Below, in pieces: positions 43,679 to 51,617 of a stretch of DNA of 64,000 bases. The DNA lies in assembly GCF_014650115.1 (NCBI RefSeq), contig NZ_BMUI01000022.1:62001-126000 (forward strand), read 5' to 3'. Positions within the stretch are counted from its first letter, which is position 1, and every line of letters begins with the position of its first letter. Made by a program: the position numbers and the translations under genes. This DNA comes from Streptomyces olivaceoviridis (GTDB taxonomy: Bacteria > Actinomycetota > Actinomycetes > Streptomycetales > Streptomycetaceae). The notes beneath the pieces are model-generated. The model was not told the DNA's origin, did no database searches, and worked only from the letters and a program-made list of their open reading frames with translations.

Positions 43679-44655
43679 CGGGCGGCCTCCCGGCGCAGCA
43701 CGCGGAACACCCGGGTCGTGGTGAAGCCCGCCGCGCGGTACAGCCGGCCCGCCGGGGACCGCTCGCCGGTCCACAGGAACCACGCCGAGTGCGCGCCGCG
43801 CGCCCGCATCCGCTCCAGGACCAGGTGGAGCAGGACCGTGCCGAGCCCGGTACCGCGCATCTCCTCCAGCACGCCGAACGGGCCGAACCGCTCGTCCGCC
43901 GACGCGTACGCGCCGTGCATCGCCCAGCCCGCCAGACGGCCCGACGGGTCCCGGGCGACGACGATCCGGTCGAGCGGCGTGCCCGCGGCCAGGCACTCCC
44001 GGATCACCCGCGCCCAGTCCGGGTCGAAGCGGCTCCCGGCGAGTGCGAGCAGGTCCACCAGGTCGTCGTCGGACGGGGTGCCGAACCGGTGGCCGCGGGC
44101 CGTCAGTTCGTCCCGGCGGCGCGCCGCCGTGCCGGGGAAGCGGTAGCCGACCAGACCGCGGTCCATCGCCGCCGCCTCGTACAGGGTCCGGAAGCCCAGC
44201 GAATCGAGGAGCTTCGCCGCTTCCGGGTACGTCTCGGCGTCCAGCCCGGGGAGGACGTAGTTCGGGGTGTACGAGGAGAAGTCCACGCGGGTACGGCCGT
44301 GGCCGTGCAGCCAGTCGAGGGCGTCGGTCAGCAGCCGGCGGCCGAGGCCGCGGCCACGGGCGGTCGGGTCGACGAAGAAGAACGGGATCCAGCCCTGCTC
44401 CGGCTCCAGGTCGGTGCCGCTCATCGGCGTCAGACGGCGGACCGCGTAGGCCGCGCCGACGACCCGGTCGCCGTCCACGGCGACCCGGAGCCCCTCCGGG
44501 TCGAAGTTGGCGTCGAGCAGCACCAGGGAGCGGAAGCGGTCCGGGGCGATGGGGTCGGCCGGCGCGCTCCGCCGCCACGCCTCCACCAGCCGGGGCCCGT
44601 CACCCACGCGAAATCCACGCGTCCCGGCCCGGGATGTCGTCCTACGGTCGGTCAT
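43675..44655 (-). CDS. Tandem GNAT-domain N-acetyltransferase
   Basis: This 326-residue protein appears to hold two GNAT folds. Acetyl-CoA loops are RGRGLGRRLL near residue 110 and RGTGLGTVLL near residue 275. A GGAAGGAC ribosome site precedes the ATG. It lies between namZ and the binding-protein gene in a tightly spaced operon, overlapping the latter. Its acceptor is unknown; acetylation of an imported amino sugar is a reasonable guess from context only. Confidence 0.83.
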   Translation of the reverse strand: MTDRRTTSRAGTRGFRVGDGPRLVEAWRRSAPADPIAPDRFRSLVLLDANFDPEGLRVAVDGDRVVGAAYAVRRLTPMSGTDLEPEQGWIPFFFVDPTARGRGLGRRLLTDALDWLHGHGRTRVDFSSYTPNYVLPGLDAETYPEAAKLLDSLGFRTLYEAAAMDRGLVGYRFPGTAARRRDELTARGHRFGTPSDDDLVDLLALAGSRFDPDWARVIRECLAAGTPLDRIVVARDPSGRLAGWAMHGAYASADERFGPFGVLEEMRGTGLGTVLLHLVLERMRARGAHSAWFLWTGERSPAGRLYRAAGFTTTRVFRVLRREAAR

Positions 44656-44756
44656 CGACGGGGAGTCCTTCCACCCGCGGGTGCGGGGCAGAGGGGGCGA
44701 GGGCGGCGGGCACGGCCCCGGTCCCGGGGGCGGGGGGTACGACGGCGGCCGTGGGC

Positions 44757-45962
44757 TCAGGGGTAGAGCAGCACGTCGGCGCCGGCCCAGTCGGCGGGCG
44801 GTGCCGGCGGGGCGCACAGCGGCAGGGGGTCGTCGCCCGCGTCGACGGTGCGCCGCAACCGGTCGGAACCCCACAGCAGGTCGATGAAGGGGCGGCAACC
44901 GGTCTCCCCGGTCCCCTCCGCGCCGCCGTCCGGGCTGTGCCAGGCGAAGTCGTCCGGGTACAGCCGCCGCAGCGTGGCGAGCATCGCGACGGCGGTGCGT
45001 ACGGGAGCGAACGCCACGGGGTCGGTGAGGTGGAGCTGGACCCCGCGCAGCGGCCGTCCGGCGTGTTTGTGGAAGGTCGGTACGAAGCGCAGGTCACGGA
45101 AGTGCACTCCCGGCAGGGCGAGTTCGGCGAGCGCGGGCGCGAACCGCGCGTCGAGGTACGGCGCCCCGACGATCTCGAAGGGCTGCGTGGTGCCCCGGCC
45201 CTCGGAGAGGTTCGTCCCCTCGAACAGGCAGGTGCCGGGGTAGACGGCGGCCGTGGCGGGCGTCGGGATGTTCGGCGAGGGCGCGATCCACGGCAGGCCG
45301 GTGGCCGCCGCGTCCATGGCGCGCTGCCAGCCGGCCGCCTCGATCACCGTCAGGTCGGCGGGCCGGCCCGCGACGCGCGCGACGGCGGAGGCGTTGAGGT
45401 GCCGGGCGAGTTCGCCGCAGGTGAGGCCGTGCCGGACAGGTACCGGGGCGCGGCCGAGGAAGCCGGCCCACGCCGGATCGAGCAGCGGGCCCTCGCTGAC
45501 GAGACCGCCGAGCGGGTTCGGCCGGTCGGCGACCACGAACCGTACGCCCGTACGGGCCGCCGAGACCATCAGGTCGAACATCGTCCACACGTAGGTGTAG
45601 AACCGGGCCCCGATGTCCTGGAGGTCGAACACCAGGGCGTCGACGCCGCTGTCGAGCAGCAGGGTGTCGAGGCGCTCGCCGTCGCACCGGTAGGTGTCGT
45701 GGACCGGCAGGCCCGTGGTGGGGTCCCGCCGGGCGGTCTCCCCCTGCCCGGCCTGGCCGGTCCCGTGCAGCCCGTGCTCGGGTCCGAACAGGGCGACCAG
45801 CGGCGCGCCGGCCGCGAGCAGCGCGGGCGCGGCGGGACGCAGATCGGGGAGGACGCCGGTGTGGTTGGTCACCAGCCCCAGCCGGCCGGGCCCGGCGAGT
45901 CCGGGCGACGCGTGCAGTCGTGCGATCCCGGTCGTCACCGCGACGCGGTCGTCCGTGCTCAT
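44757..45962 (-). CDS. namZ: DUF1343 / NamZ-type exo-beta-N-acetylmuramidase family protein
   Basis: The 401-residue protein has all the family blocks: LGLVTNHTGV, LFGPEHGLHG, DALVFDLQDIGARFYTYVWT, VADRPNPLGG, APSPNIPTPATAAVYPGTCL and NLSEGRGTTQPFE. In Bacillus subtilis, NamZ releases terminal N-acetylmuramic acid from peptidoglycan fragments. I see no signal peptide, so this version may act in the cytoplasm on imported fragments. It is the first gene of the operon with GNAT, binding-protein and permease genes. The ATG is at 45962. Confidence 0.88.
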   Translation of the reverse strand: MSTDDRVAVTTGIARLHASPGLAGPGRLGLVTNHTGVLPDLRPAAPALLAAGAPLVALFGPEHGLHGTGQAGQGETARRDPTTGLPVHDTYRCDGERLDTLLLDSGVDALVFDLQDIGARFYTYVWTMFDLMVSAARTGVRFVVADRPNPLGGLVSEGPLLDPAWAGFLGRAPVPVRHGLTCGELARHLNASAVARVAGRPADLTVIEAAGWQRAMDAAATGLPWIAPSPNIPTPATAAVYPGTCLFEGTNLSEGRGTTQPFEIVGAPYLDARFAPALAELALPGVHFRDLRFVPTFHKHAGRPLRGVQLHLTDPVAFAPVRTAVAMLATLRRLYPDDFAWHSPDGGAEGTGETGCRPFIDLLWGSDRLRRTVDAGDDPLPLCAPPAPPADWAGADVLLYP

Positions 45963-46004
45963 CCGTTGCCCCGTCTGCCGGTGACGTCTCGAAGGGTGGG
46001 GCGC

Positions 46005-46034
46005 AATTTACTGGTATGTCCGGGAACTTTGCAA
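46005..46034 (-). promoter_or_regulatory. Possible promoter of the namZ operon
   Basis: On the minus strand TTGCAA (46034-46029) is followed after 18 bp by TAAATT (46010-46005), about 40 bp before the namZ ATG. The region is AT-rich compared with its surroundings. No operator repeat is evident. Confidence 0.4.
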
Positions 46035-46101
46035 TGATTCAGGGCGGTTCGTGCCGGAAGAGGACGTTCACGGTGGAGGGCGGCGTGGGAGACATCTCCC
46101 C

Positions 46102-47529
46102 ATGACCACCGCGATCGTCGTCGGCGGCGGACCCAACGGACTCACCGCCGCCGCGCTCCTCGCCCGGGCCGGACTGGACGTCACCCTCCTGGAGGCCGCC
46201 GACGAGGTCGGTGGCGGCACCCGCAGCGAGGAGGCGATCCTGCCCGGCCTGCTGCACGACCACTGCTCGGCCGTCCACTCCATGACCGTCGCCTCGCCCG
46301 CGCACAGGGCGCTGGACCTCGCACGGCACGGACTGCGCTGGCGGCTGCCGGACGTCGACTGCGTCCACCCCCTGGACGATGGCACGGCGGGGGTGCTGCT
46401 GCGCTCGGTGAAGGACACCGCCCGCCTGCTCGGCCCCGACGGCCCCCGCTACCGGCGCCTGCTGGAACCCTCGGCGCGCCACTGGGAGGCCCTGAGCCGC
46501 GACGTGCTGGGCCCCCTCCTGCGCGTCCCCTCCCACCCCCTGCTCCTCGCCCGCTTCGGCCTGCCCACCCCACTGCCCGCCACCCTGCTCGCCCGCCTCT
46601 TCTCCACCACCCGGGCCCGTGCCCTGTGGGCCGGGGTCGCCGCGCACTCCTTCCGCCCGTTGTCCGAGCCGTTCGGTTCGGCCATCGGGCTCGGCGTCCT
46701 CGCCGCCGGCCACGCCACCGGATGGGCCGTGGCGGAAGGCGGCTCCCAGGCCATCGCCCGCGCCCTGGAGCGGGCACTCCGCGCGTACGGAGGCCGCGTC
46801 CGGACCGGCGTCCGCATCACCCGCCACACCCAGATCCCGCCCGCCGACGTCACCCTCCTCGACCTCGACCCCGCGCAGATCGCCCGCGTCTACGGCGACC
46901 GGCTGCCCACCCGTGTGCGCCGCGCCTACCAGCGCTACCGGCGCGGCCCCGCCGCCTTCAAGGTGGACCTGGCCGTCGAACAGGGCGTGCCGTGGACGAA
47001 CGCACACGCCCGGCGGTCCGGGTTCGTGCACCTCGGCGGCACGCTCGCCGAGATCGCCCGGGCGGCAAGGGACGTGGACGAGGGCCGTATGCCCGAGCGC
47101 CCCTTCGTCCTGGTCGCCCAGCAGTACCTGGCCGACCCCGGCCGGTCCGTCGGCGACGTCCACCCCGTCTGGGCCTACGCCCACGTCCCCCACGGATACG
47201 GCGGCGACGCCACGGGAGCCGTCCTCGACCAGTTCGAACGCTTCGCCCCCGGCACCCGGGACCGCGTCACCGGCCTGCGCGCCACCTCACCGGCCGGCTT
47301 CGCCGCCGCCAACCCCAACTTCGCCGGCGGCGACATCCTCACCGGCGCCAGTACCGTCCCCCGGCTCCTGTTCGGCCCGCGCCCCGCGCTCGACCCCTAC
47401 GCCACCACCCTGCCCGGCGTCTTCTCCTGCTCCGCCGCCACCCCGCCGGGCCCCGGCGCCCACGGCATGTGCGGCGCCGGGGCGGCGGCCTCGGCCCTGC
47501 GCCACCTCGGTGCGACGCCGGACTGGTGA
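46102..47529 (+). CDS. FAD-dependent phytoene-dehydrogenase-like oxidoreductase
   Basis: This 475-residue protein starts with the dinucleotide-binding fingerprint VVGGGPNGLTAAALLARAG and an acidic strand end LLEAADEVGGGTRS. The C terminus has AATPPGPGAHGMCGAGAA, the usual FAD-closing segment of the CrtI/retinol-saturase-like group. No carotenoid genes are adjacent. The ATG at 46102 is used; an open frame extends a little upstream. It is divergent from the namZ operon. Confidence 0.85.
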   Translation: MTTAIVVGGGPNGLTAAALLARAGLDVTLLEAADEVGGGTRSEEAILPGLLHDHCSAVHSMTVASPAHRALDLARHGLRWRLPDVDCVHPLDDGTAGVLLRSVKDTARLLGPDGPRYRRLLEPSARHWEALSRDVLGPLLRVPSHPLLLARFGLPTPLPATLLARLFSTTRARALWAGVAAHSFRPLSEPFGSAIGLGVLAAGHATGWAVAEGGSQAIARALERALRAYGGRVRTGVRITRHTQIPPADVTLLDLDPAQIARVYGDRLPTRVRRAYQRYRRGPAAFKVDLAVEQGVPWTNAHARRSGFVHLGGTLAEIARAARDVDEGRMPERPFVLVAQQYLADPGRSVGDVHPVWAYAHVPHGYGGDATGAVLDQFERFAPGTRDRVTGLRATSPAGFAAANPNFAGGDILTGASTVPRLLFGPRPALDPYATTLPGVFSCSAATPPGPGAHGMCGAGAAASALRHLGATPDW

Positions 47530-47563
47530 CGCGGACGGGTGCGCCGCGGGCACGTCCAGAGTT

Positions 47564-47577
47564 TTGAACATGTTCAA
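47564..47577. promoter_or_regulatory. Perfect 14-bp palindrome (operator candidate)
   Basis: TTGAACATGTTCAA is a perfect palindrome 21 bp before the ATG of the membrane protein gene. Its AT content stands out strongly. Its size and form are typical of TetR- or PadR/MarR-type operators, and it would overlap the promoter. No regulator gene adjoins it. Confidence 0.75.
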
Positions 47578-47598
47578 TTCCGGGCGTACGCTGCTTCC

Positions 47599-48111
47599 AT
47601 GAGCGACAGAGCCGCCCTGCTCAAGGGCATCCGCGCCTGGCTGGCCCTCTTCGTCGTGTGCCTCGTGCTCAGCGGGGCCACCGCCTTCCCGCTGGTGCAC
47701 GAACTGCACTGGACGGAGAGCGCGTTGCGCGCGCTGTCCGTGCCGGAGCACCTGCCGGGGCTGATGGCGTGGATCTCCCGGGTGCGGGACGGGCTGGACA
47801 CCGTCGACGCCGACTACCCCTTCGTCCTGTACGGCACCGACTGGCTCGCCTTCGCCCACCTCGTCATCGCGGTGGCGTTCTACGGCCCGTACCGCGACCC
47901 CGTCCGCAACATCTGGGTGGTCGAGTTCGGGATGATCGCCTGCGCCGGGATCGTCCCGCTCGCCCTCGTCTGCGGACCGGTCCGCGCGATCCCCTTCTGG
48001 TGGAGCGTCATCGACATGTCGTTCGGTGTCTTCGGGGTCGTCCCGCTGTACGTCGTACGGAAGAAGATCAAGCGGCTGGAGGCGCTCGGCGCACCGTCCG
48101 TCAGCGGTTGA
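47599..48111 (+). CDS. Four-helix membrane protein, function unknown
   Basis: The 170-residue protein has four hydrophobic segments: WLALFVVCLVLSGATAFPLV, WLAFAHLVIAVAFYGPY, IWVVEFGMIACAGIVPLAL and SVIDMSFGVFGVVPLYVV. It ends with a basic tail. I recognise no enzyme motif. Expression is probably governed by the palindrome upstream. The last 11 bases overlap the convergent serine hydrolase gene. Confidence 0.8.
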   Translation: MSDRAALLKGIRAWLALFVVCLVLSGATAFPLVHELHWTESALRALSVPEHLPGLMAWISRVRDGLDTVDADYPFVLYGTDWLAFAHLVIAVAFYGPYRDPVRNIWVVEFGMIACAGIVPLALVCGPVRAIPFWWSVIDMSFGVFGVVPLYVVRKKIKRLEALGAPSVSG

Positions 48112-49246
48112 ACGCCGGGAACGCGAAGCGCTGGGCGACGGCCAGGCCGTCGCCCTTCGCGTCCGTGGAGTTGACCGAGTAGACCAGCGTGCGGGACAGG
48201 TCCGGGGTCGCGGCGATCACGGTCGCGTACCCGGGGCGCGAACCGGTCTTGCCCCAGATCACCTTGCCGTTCACCTCGAACCGCTCCAGCGCCGCGCCGT
48301 ACCGCGCCCCGGGCACGTCCGGCAGCGTGAACATCTCCTTCAGCTCCGGCTCCGGTACCACCCGGCCGCGGAACAGCCCGACCAGCAGCCGCTCCAGGTC
48401 GGCGGTCGTGGAGATCAAGTCGCCGGCCGCGAACCGGTCGGTCATGTTCCAGTCGGTCACATCGACCAGCTTGCCGTCGATCCAGTCGTAGCCCCGGTTG
48501 TGCGGGCCGTGGATCCGGGGGTCCGCGCCGACCGGGAAGGAACTGTGCCGCATGCCGAGCGGCCGGAAGATCCGCAGCTCGGCCTGGTGCGCGTACGAGT
48601 CGCCGGTCACCTTCTCGATGAGCATGCCGAGCACGGTGTAGTGGATGTTGCCGTAGGTCTGCCGCGTGCCCGGCGCGTACGCCGGACCCTGCGCCACGGC
48701 GTCCGCCACGACCTGCCGGGGCGTCAGCGTCTCGAAGCGGTGCGGGTACCCCTCCTCCACCGTGTCGCCGAGGGACGCACCCGGGCGCAGTCCGCTGGTG
48801 TAGTTCAGCAACTGCCGTACGGTGACCGGCGCGAAGTCCTCGGTGAGCAGTCCCGGCAGATACCGCTGCACGGTCCCGTCGAGGTCGATCCGGCCCTCCG
48901 CGGCCAGTTGCAGCACGATCGACGCGGTCACCACCTTCGTCACCGAACCGGCGCGGAAGCGCGCGTTCTCCAGAGCCGGCGCTCCGGTCCGCACGTCCCG
49001 CACCCCGGCCGTACCGCGCCAGGTCCCGTCACCGCCGACGCGGAGCAGCGCGGCGGTGGCGTCGTGGTCGGGCAGCCCGGCGACGGCGGCGGCGAGGGCC
49101 TCGGTGTCGGGGCCGGCGCCGGCAGGGGCCGTCGTGGCAGGGACGGGCTCCGAGGGGACGGCGAAGGCGGGGGCGGCCAGCGGGCCGACGGCCACCGCGG
49201 TGACGAGGGCGGCGGCCAGGAGGGCGGAACGGCCGGTGCGGGGCAT
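48101..49246 (-). CDS. Secreted serine hydrolase (class C beta-lactamase / D-Ala-D-Ala carboxypeptidase fold)
   Basis: The 381-residue protein has a Sec signal peptide (cleavage near AFA-VP). The active-site motifs are S101-V-T-K104, YGN in TYGNIHY and KTG in WGKTGSRPGY. This set matches Streptomyces R61-type DD-peptidases and related esterases. It is probably an extracellular DD-carboxypeptidase or hydrolase acting on D-amino acid peptides. The 3' end overlaps the convergent membrane protein gene. Confidence 0.88.
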   Translation of the reverse strand: MPRTGRSALLAAALVTAVAVGPLAAPAFAVPSEPVPATTAPAGAGPDTEALAAAVAGLPDHDATAALLRVGGDGTWRGTAGVRDVRTGAPALENARFRAGSVTKVVTASIVLQLAAEGRIDLDGTVQRYLPGLLTEDFAPVTVRQLLNYTSGLRPGASLGDTVEEGYPHRFETLTPRQVVADAVAQGPAYAPGTRQTYGNIHYTVLGMLIEKVTGDSYAHQAELRIFRPLGMRHSSFPVGADPRIHGPHNRGYDWIDGKLVDVTDWNMTDRFAAGDLISTTADLERLLVGLFRGRVVPEPELKEMFTLPDVPGARYGAALERFEVNGKVIWGKTGSRPGYATVIAATPDLSRTLVYSVNSTDAKGDGLAVAQRFAFPAFNR

Positions 49247-49657
49247 ACGGGACTCCTCGGGATGGCTGGGCGTCGGGCACCGGAAGACGGTGCGTGATCA
49301 TCCTCAGCCGCCTGGCCGGGCCGCGGATCCTCACCGAGGAGGACGCGCGACCCTTGCTGGTCCCCGATCAACCAGCCTCGGCTCTAGGGGAGTTGCCCGG
49401 GATCACCCCTACGGCCCGTCCCCGCGCGGGTGCAGTACTCCGGAAGGCGAGCCGGGCCCGGCAGCCGGCGGGGAAGGCTGGTCGTCGGTCACGGTCGTAC
49501 GACGGCTCGTGCGCGACCTGGGCCGTGTGCCGCCGTGCGCCGGCGGACCGGACCGGTCCGGGCTGTCGGAGGCGACGGTCGCGCCGCTGATCCGGCCGTG
49601 GGCGGGCGAGGGCGCGGACGCCCAGCCGATCGTGCCCCCGCGGGAGTTCTCCGGGGC
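49247..49657. other. 411-bp gap without a supported gene
   Basis: This gap lies between the serine hydrolase start and the GDPD stop (both minus). The plus-strand frame running through 49480-49660 (reading RRLVRDLGRVPPCAGGPD) has GC-rich third positions but no recognisable start, ribosome site or homology known to me. It may be a decayed gene. The left part should contain the promoter of the serine hydrolase; I see no clear boxes. Confidence 0.4.
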
Positions 49658-50344
49658 TCAGACGGCGGTGCGCAGGGCGTGCAGGACGTCGACCCGGTTC
49701 GTCGTGATCGAGTCGACGCCCAGGTCCAGCAGGCGGCTCATGGCACGGCGGGTGTCCGGGGTCCAGACGGACAGCAGCAGGCCGTCGTGGTGGACGCGGG
49801 CCGCCAACTCCCGGCTCACCAGGGAGAAGCGGTAGTTGAGCCAGCGCGGGCGGATCGCGGCCAGCAGCGCGGGCCGGGGCGGCGCCAGGGTCGTCCAGGT
49901 CAGGGCGATCTCGGCGGCCGGGTCGGCGGCGCGGACGGCGAGCATCGCCTCGGCGTCCGCGCTGTAGTAGACCCGCTCCCCGGCCCCGCACTGCCGGACC
50001 ACGTCCAGGGTCCGCGCGACCGCGCGGGGGCCGACCGGCCCGCACAGGTCCACCATCACCCTGCTGTCCCCGGTGGCGGCCAGCGCCTCCGCCAGCGTCG
50101 GCACCCCGCCCGCCGTGAGCCCGCGCAGCTCGTCGGCGGACAGCGCGCCCAGCGGCCGGTCGACCCCCCACAGCCGCCGCGGCGTGTCGTCGTGCAGCAG
50201 GACCGGGACGCCGTCCCGGGTGAGCCGTACGTCGACCTCGACGGCGTCCGCGCCCCGGTCGAGCGCGGACCGCAGGGAGTCGAGGGTGTTCTCGCGGAAA
50301 CGGTAGGGGTCGCCACGGTGGGCCACGGCGGTCAGCGTCTGCAT
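49658..50344 (-). CDS. Glycerophosphodiester phosphodiesterase
   Basis: This 228-residue TIM-barrel enzyme has the GDPD catalytic set: AHRGDPYRFRENT (His, Arg, Glu), DAVEVDVRLTRDGVPVLLHDD (Glu, Asp and catalytic His), VMVDL and TNRVD near the end. It hydrolyses glycerophosphodiesters from lipid turnover. No signal peptide is present, so it is cytosolic. ATG codons at 50353 and 50344 are both possible starts. The add-family gene lies 20 bp upstream, so they are likely cotranscribed. Confidence 0.9.
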   Translation of the reverse strand: MQTLTAVAHRGDPYRFRENTLDSLRSALDRGADAVEVDVRLTRDGVPVLLHDDTPRRLWGVDRPLGALSADELRGLTAGGVPTLAEALAATGDSRVMVDLCGPVGPRAVARTLDVVRQCGAGERVYYSADAEAMLAVRAADPAAEIALTWTTLAPPRPALLAAIRPRWLNYRFSLVSRELAARVHHDGLLLSVWTPDTRRAMSRLLDLGVDSITTNRVDVLHALRTAV

Positions 50345-50364
50345 GGCCCCCATTGTGGCCGGTG

Positions 50365-51432
50365 TCAGGAGGCCGGCCAGGCGGCGGTGTACGTGTCGAT
50401 CTCCGCCGTGATCCGCGCCTTGCCCGCCGCGTCCAGGAAGGAGGCCTCCACGGCGTTCTTCGCCAGGTCGGCCACGCCCCGCTCGTCCAGGTCCAGCAGC
50501 CGGGCGGCCACCGCGTACTCGTTGTTGAGGTCCGTGCCGAACATCGGCGGGTCGTCGGAGTTGATCGTGACCAGCACCCCGGCCCGCGTGAACTCCTTGA
50601 TCGGGTGCTCCTCCAGCGTGCGGACCGCGCGGGTGGCGATGTTGGAGGTCGGGCACACCTCCAGCGGGACGCGGTGCTCGGCGAGGTGGGCGAGCAGCTT
50701 CGGGTCCCGTGCCGAGCTGGTGCCGTGCCCGATCCGCTCGGCGCGCAGCTCGGTCAGCGCGTCCCACACGGTCTCCGGGCCGGTCGTCTCGCCGGCGTGC
50801 GGGACGGAGCGCAGACCGGCCGCGATGGCCCGGTCGAAGTACGGCTTGAACTGCGGCCGGGGCACGCCGATCTCCGGCCCGCCGAGCCCGAACGACACCA
50901 GGCCCTCCGGGCGGAACCGGTCGTCGGTGGCCAGCCGCACCGTCTCCTCGGCCGACTCCAGACCGGCCTCGCCGGGGATGTCGAAGCACCAGCGCAGTAT
51001 GGTCCCGAACTCGGCCTCGGCGGATTTCCGGGCGTCCTCGATCGCGTCCATGAACGCCCGCGCGTCGATGCCGCGCCGGGTGGAGGAGAACGGGGTGATC
51101 GTCAGCTCGGCGTACCGCACCTGCTGCCGGGCCATGTCCCGGGCCACCTCGTAGGTGAGCAGCCGGACGTCCTCCGGGGTGCGGATGAGGTCCACGACCG
51201 ACAGGTACACCTCGATGAAGTGCGCGAAGTCGGTGAAGGTGAAGTAGTCGGCCAGGGCCTCGGGGTCGCTGGGGACCTTGGAGTCGGGGTGGCGGGCGGC
51301 CAGCTCGGAGACGATGCGGGGGGAGGCGGAGCCGACGTGGTGGACGTGCAGTTCCGCCTTGGGCAGTCCGGCGATGAAGGCGCGCAGATCGCGGTCGGCG
51401 GTGCCGGTGGCGGGTACGGAGCTGTCGGTCAA
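50365..51432 (-). CDS. Adenosine deaminase family, probably aminodeoxyfutalosine deaminase
   Basis: The 355-residue metal-dependent deaminase has H29-V-H31 in KAELHVHHVGSA, HAGE (catalytic Glu), RIGHGTS and the metal-ligand Asp in INSDDPPMF. Classical adenosine deaminases have HxHLDG at the first motif, but this one reads HVHHVGS, which fits the group acting on 6-aminodeoxyfutalosine in the futalosine menaquinone pathway. I recall that S. coelicolor SCO5662, the apparent orthologue, was assigned that activity. Adenosine as substrate remains possible. Confidence 0.82.
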   Translation of the reverse strand: MTDSSVPATGTADRDLRAFIAGLPKAELHVHHVGSASPRIVSELAARHPDSKVPSDPEALADYFTFTDFAHFIEVYLSVVDLIRTPEDVRLLTYEVARDMARQQVRYAELTITPFSSTRRGIDARAFMDAIEDARKSAEAEFGTILRWCFDIPGEAGLESAEETVRLATDDRFRPEGLVSFGLGGPEIGVPRPQFKPYFDRAIAAGLRSVPHAGETTGPETVWDALTELRAERIGHGTSSARDPKLLAHLAEHRVPLEVCPTSNIATRAVRTLEEHPIKEFTRAGVLVTINSDDPPMFGTDLNNEYAVAARLLDLDERGVADLAKNAVEASFLDAAGKARITAEIDTYTAAWPAS

Positions 51433-51617
51433 GGGGTCCTCCCCGGGACGGGCGCCCGCGGCACGTGGTCCGTGGCACGTCGTGCGGTGGACGTGCTCCC
51501 TGGTGCGGGCGCGATGATCGGCTGATCGGGTTGCGCGGCATCATCGTAGGCCCCGGGCCGCGGTGGCCCGCGCTGCCCGTAGCATGGCGGGACGTCCAGC
51601 CGAGGGGTGTGCCGACC

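Noticed and set aside
40456..45962. Gene transfer island hypothesis for the namZ operon
   Set aside because: Codon use, GC content and flanks look like the rest of the window, and no tRNA, direct repeats or mobility genes border it.
46005..46020. DasR site upstream of namZ (ACTGGTATGTCC)
   Set aside because: Only the left half ACTGGT matches the dre consensus. The right half is wrong, unlike the good site before the chitinase.
49480..49660. Possible protein-coding frame on the plus strand between the serine hydrolase and GDPD genes
   Set aside because: Third positions are GC-rich but there is no start, no ribosome site and the frame runs into antisense of the GDPD gene. Noted as a possible remnant only.
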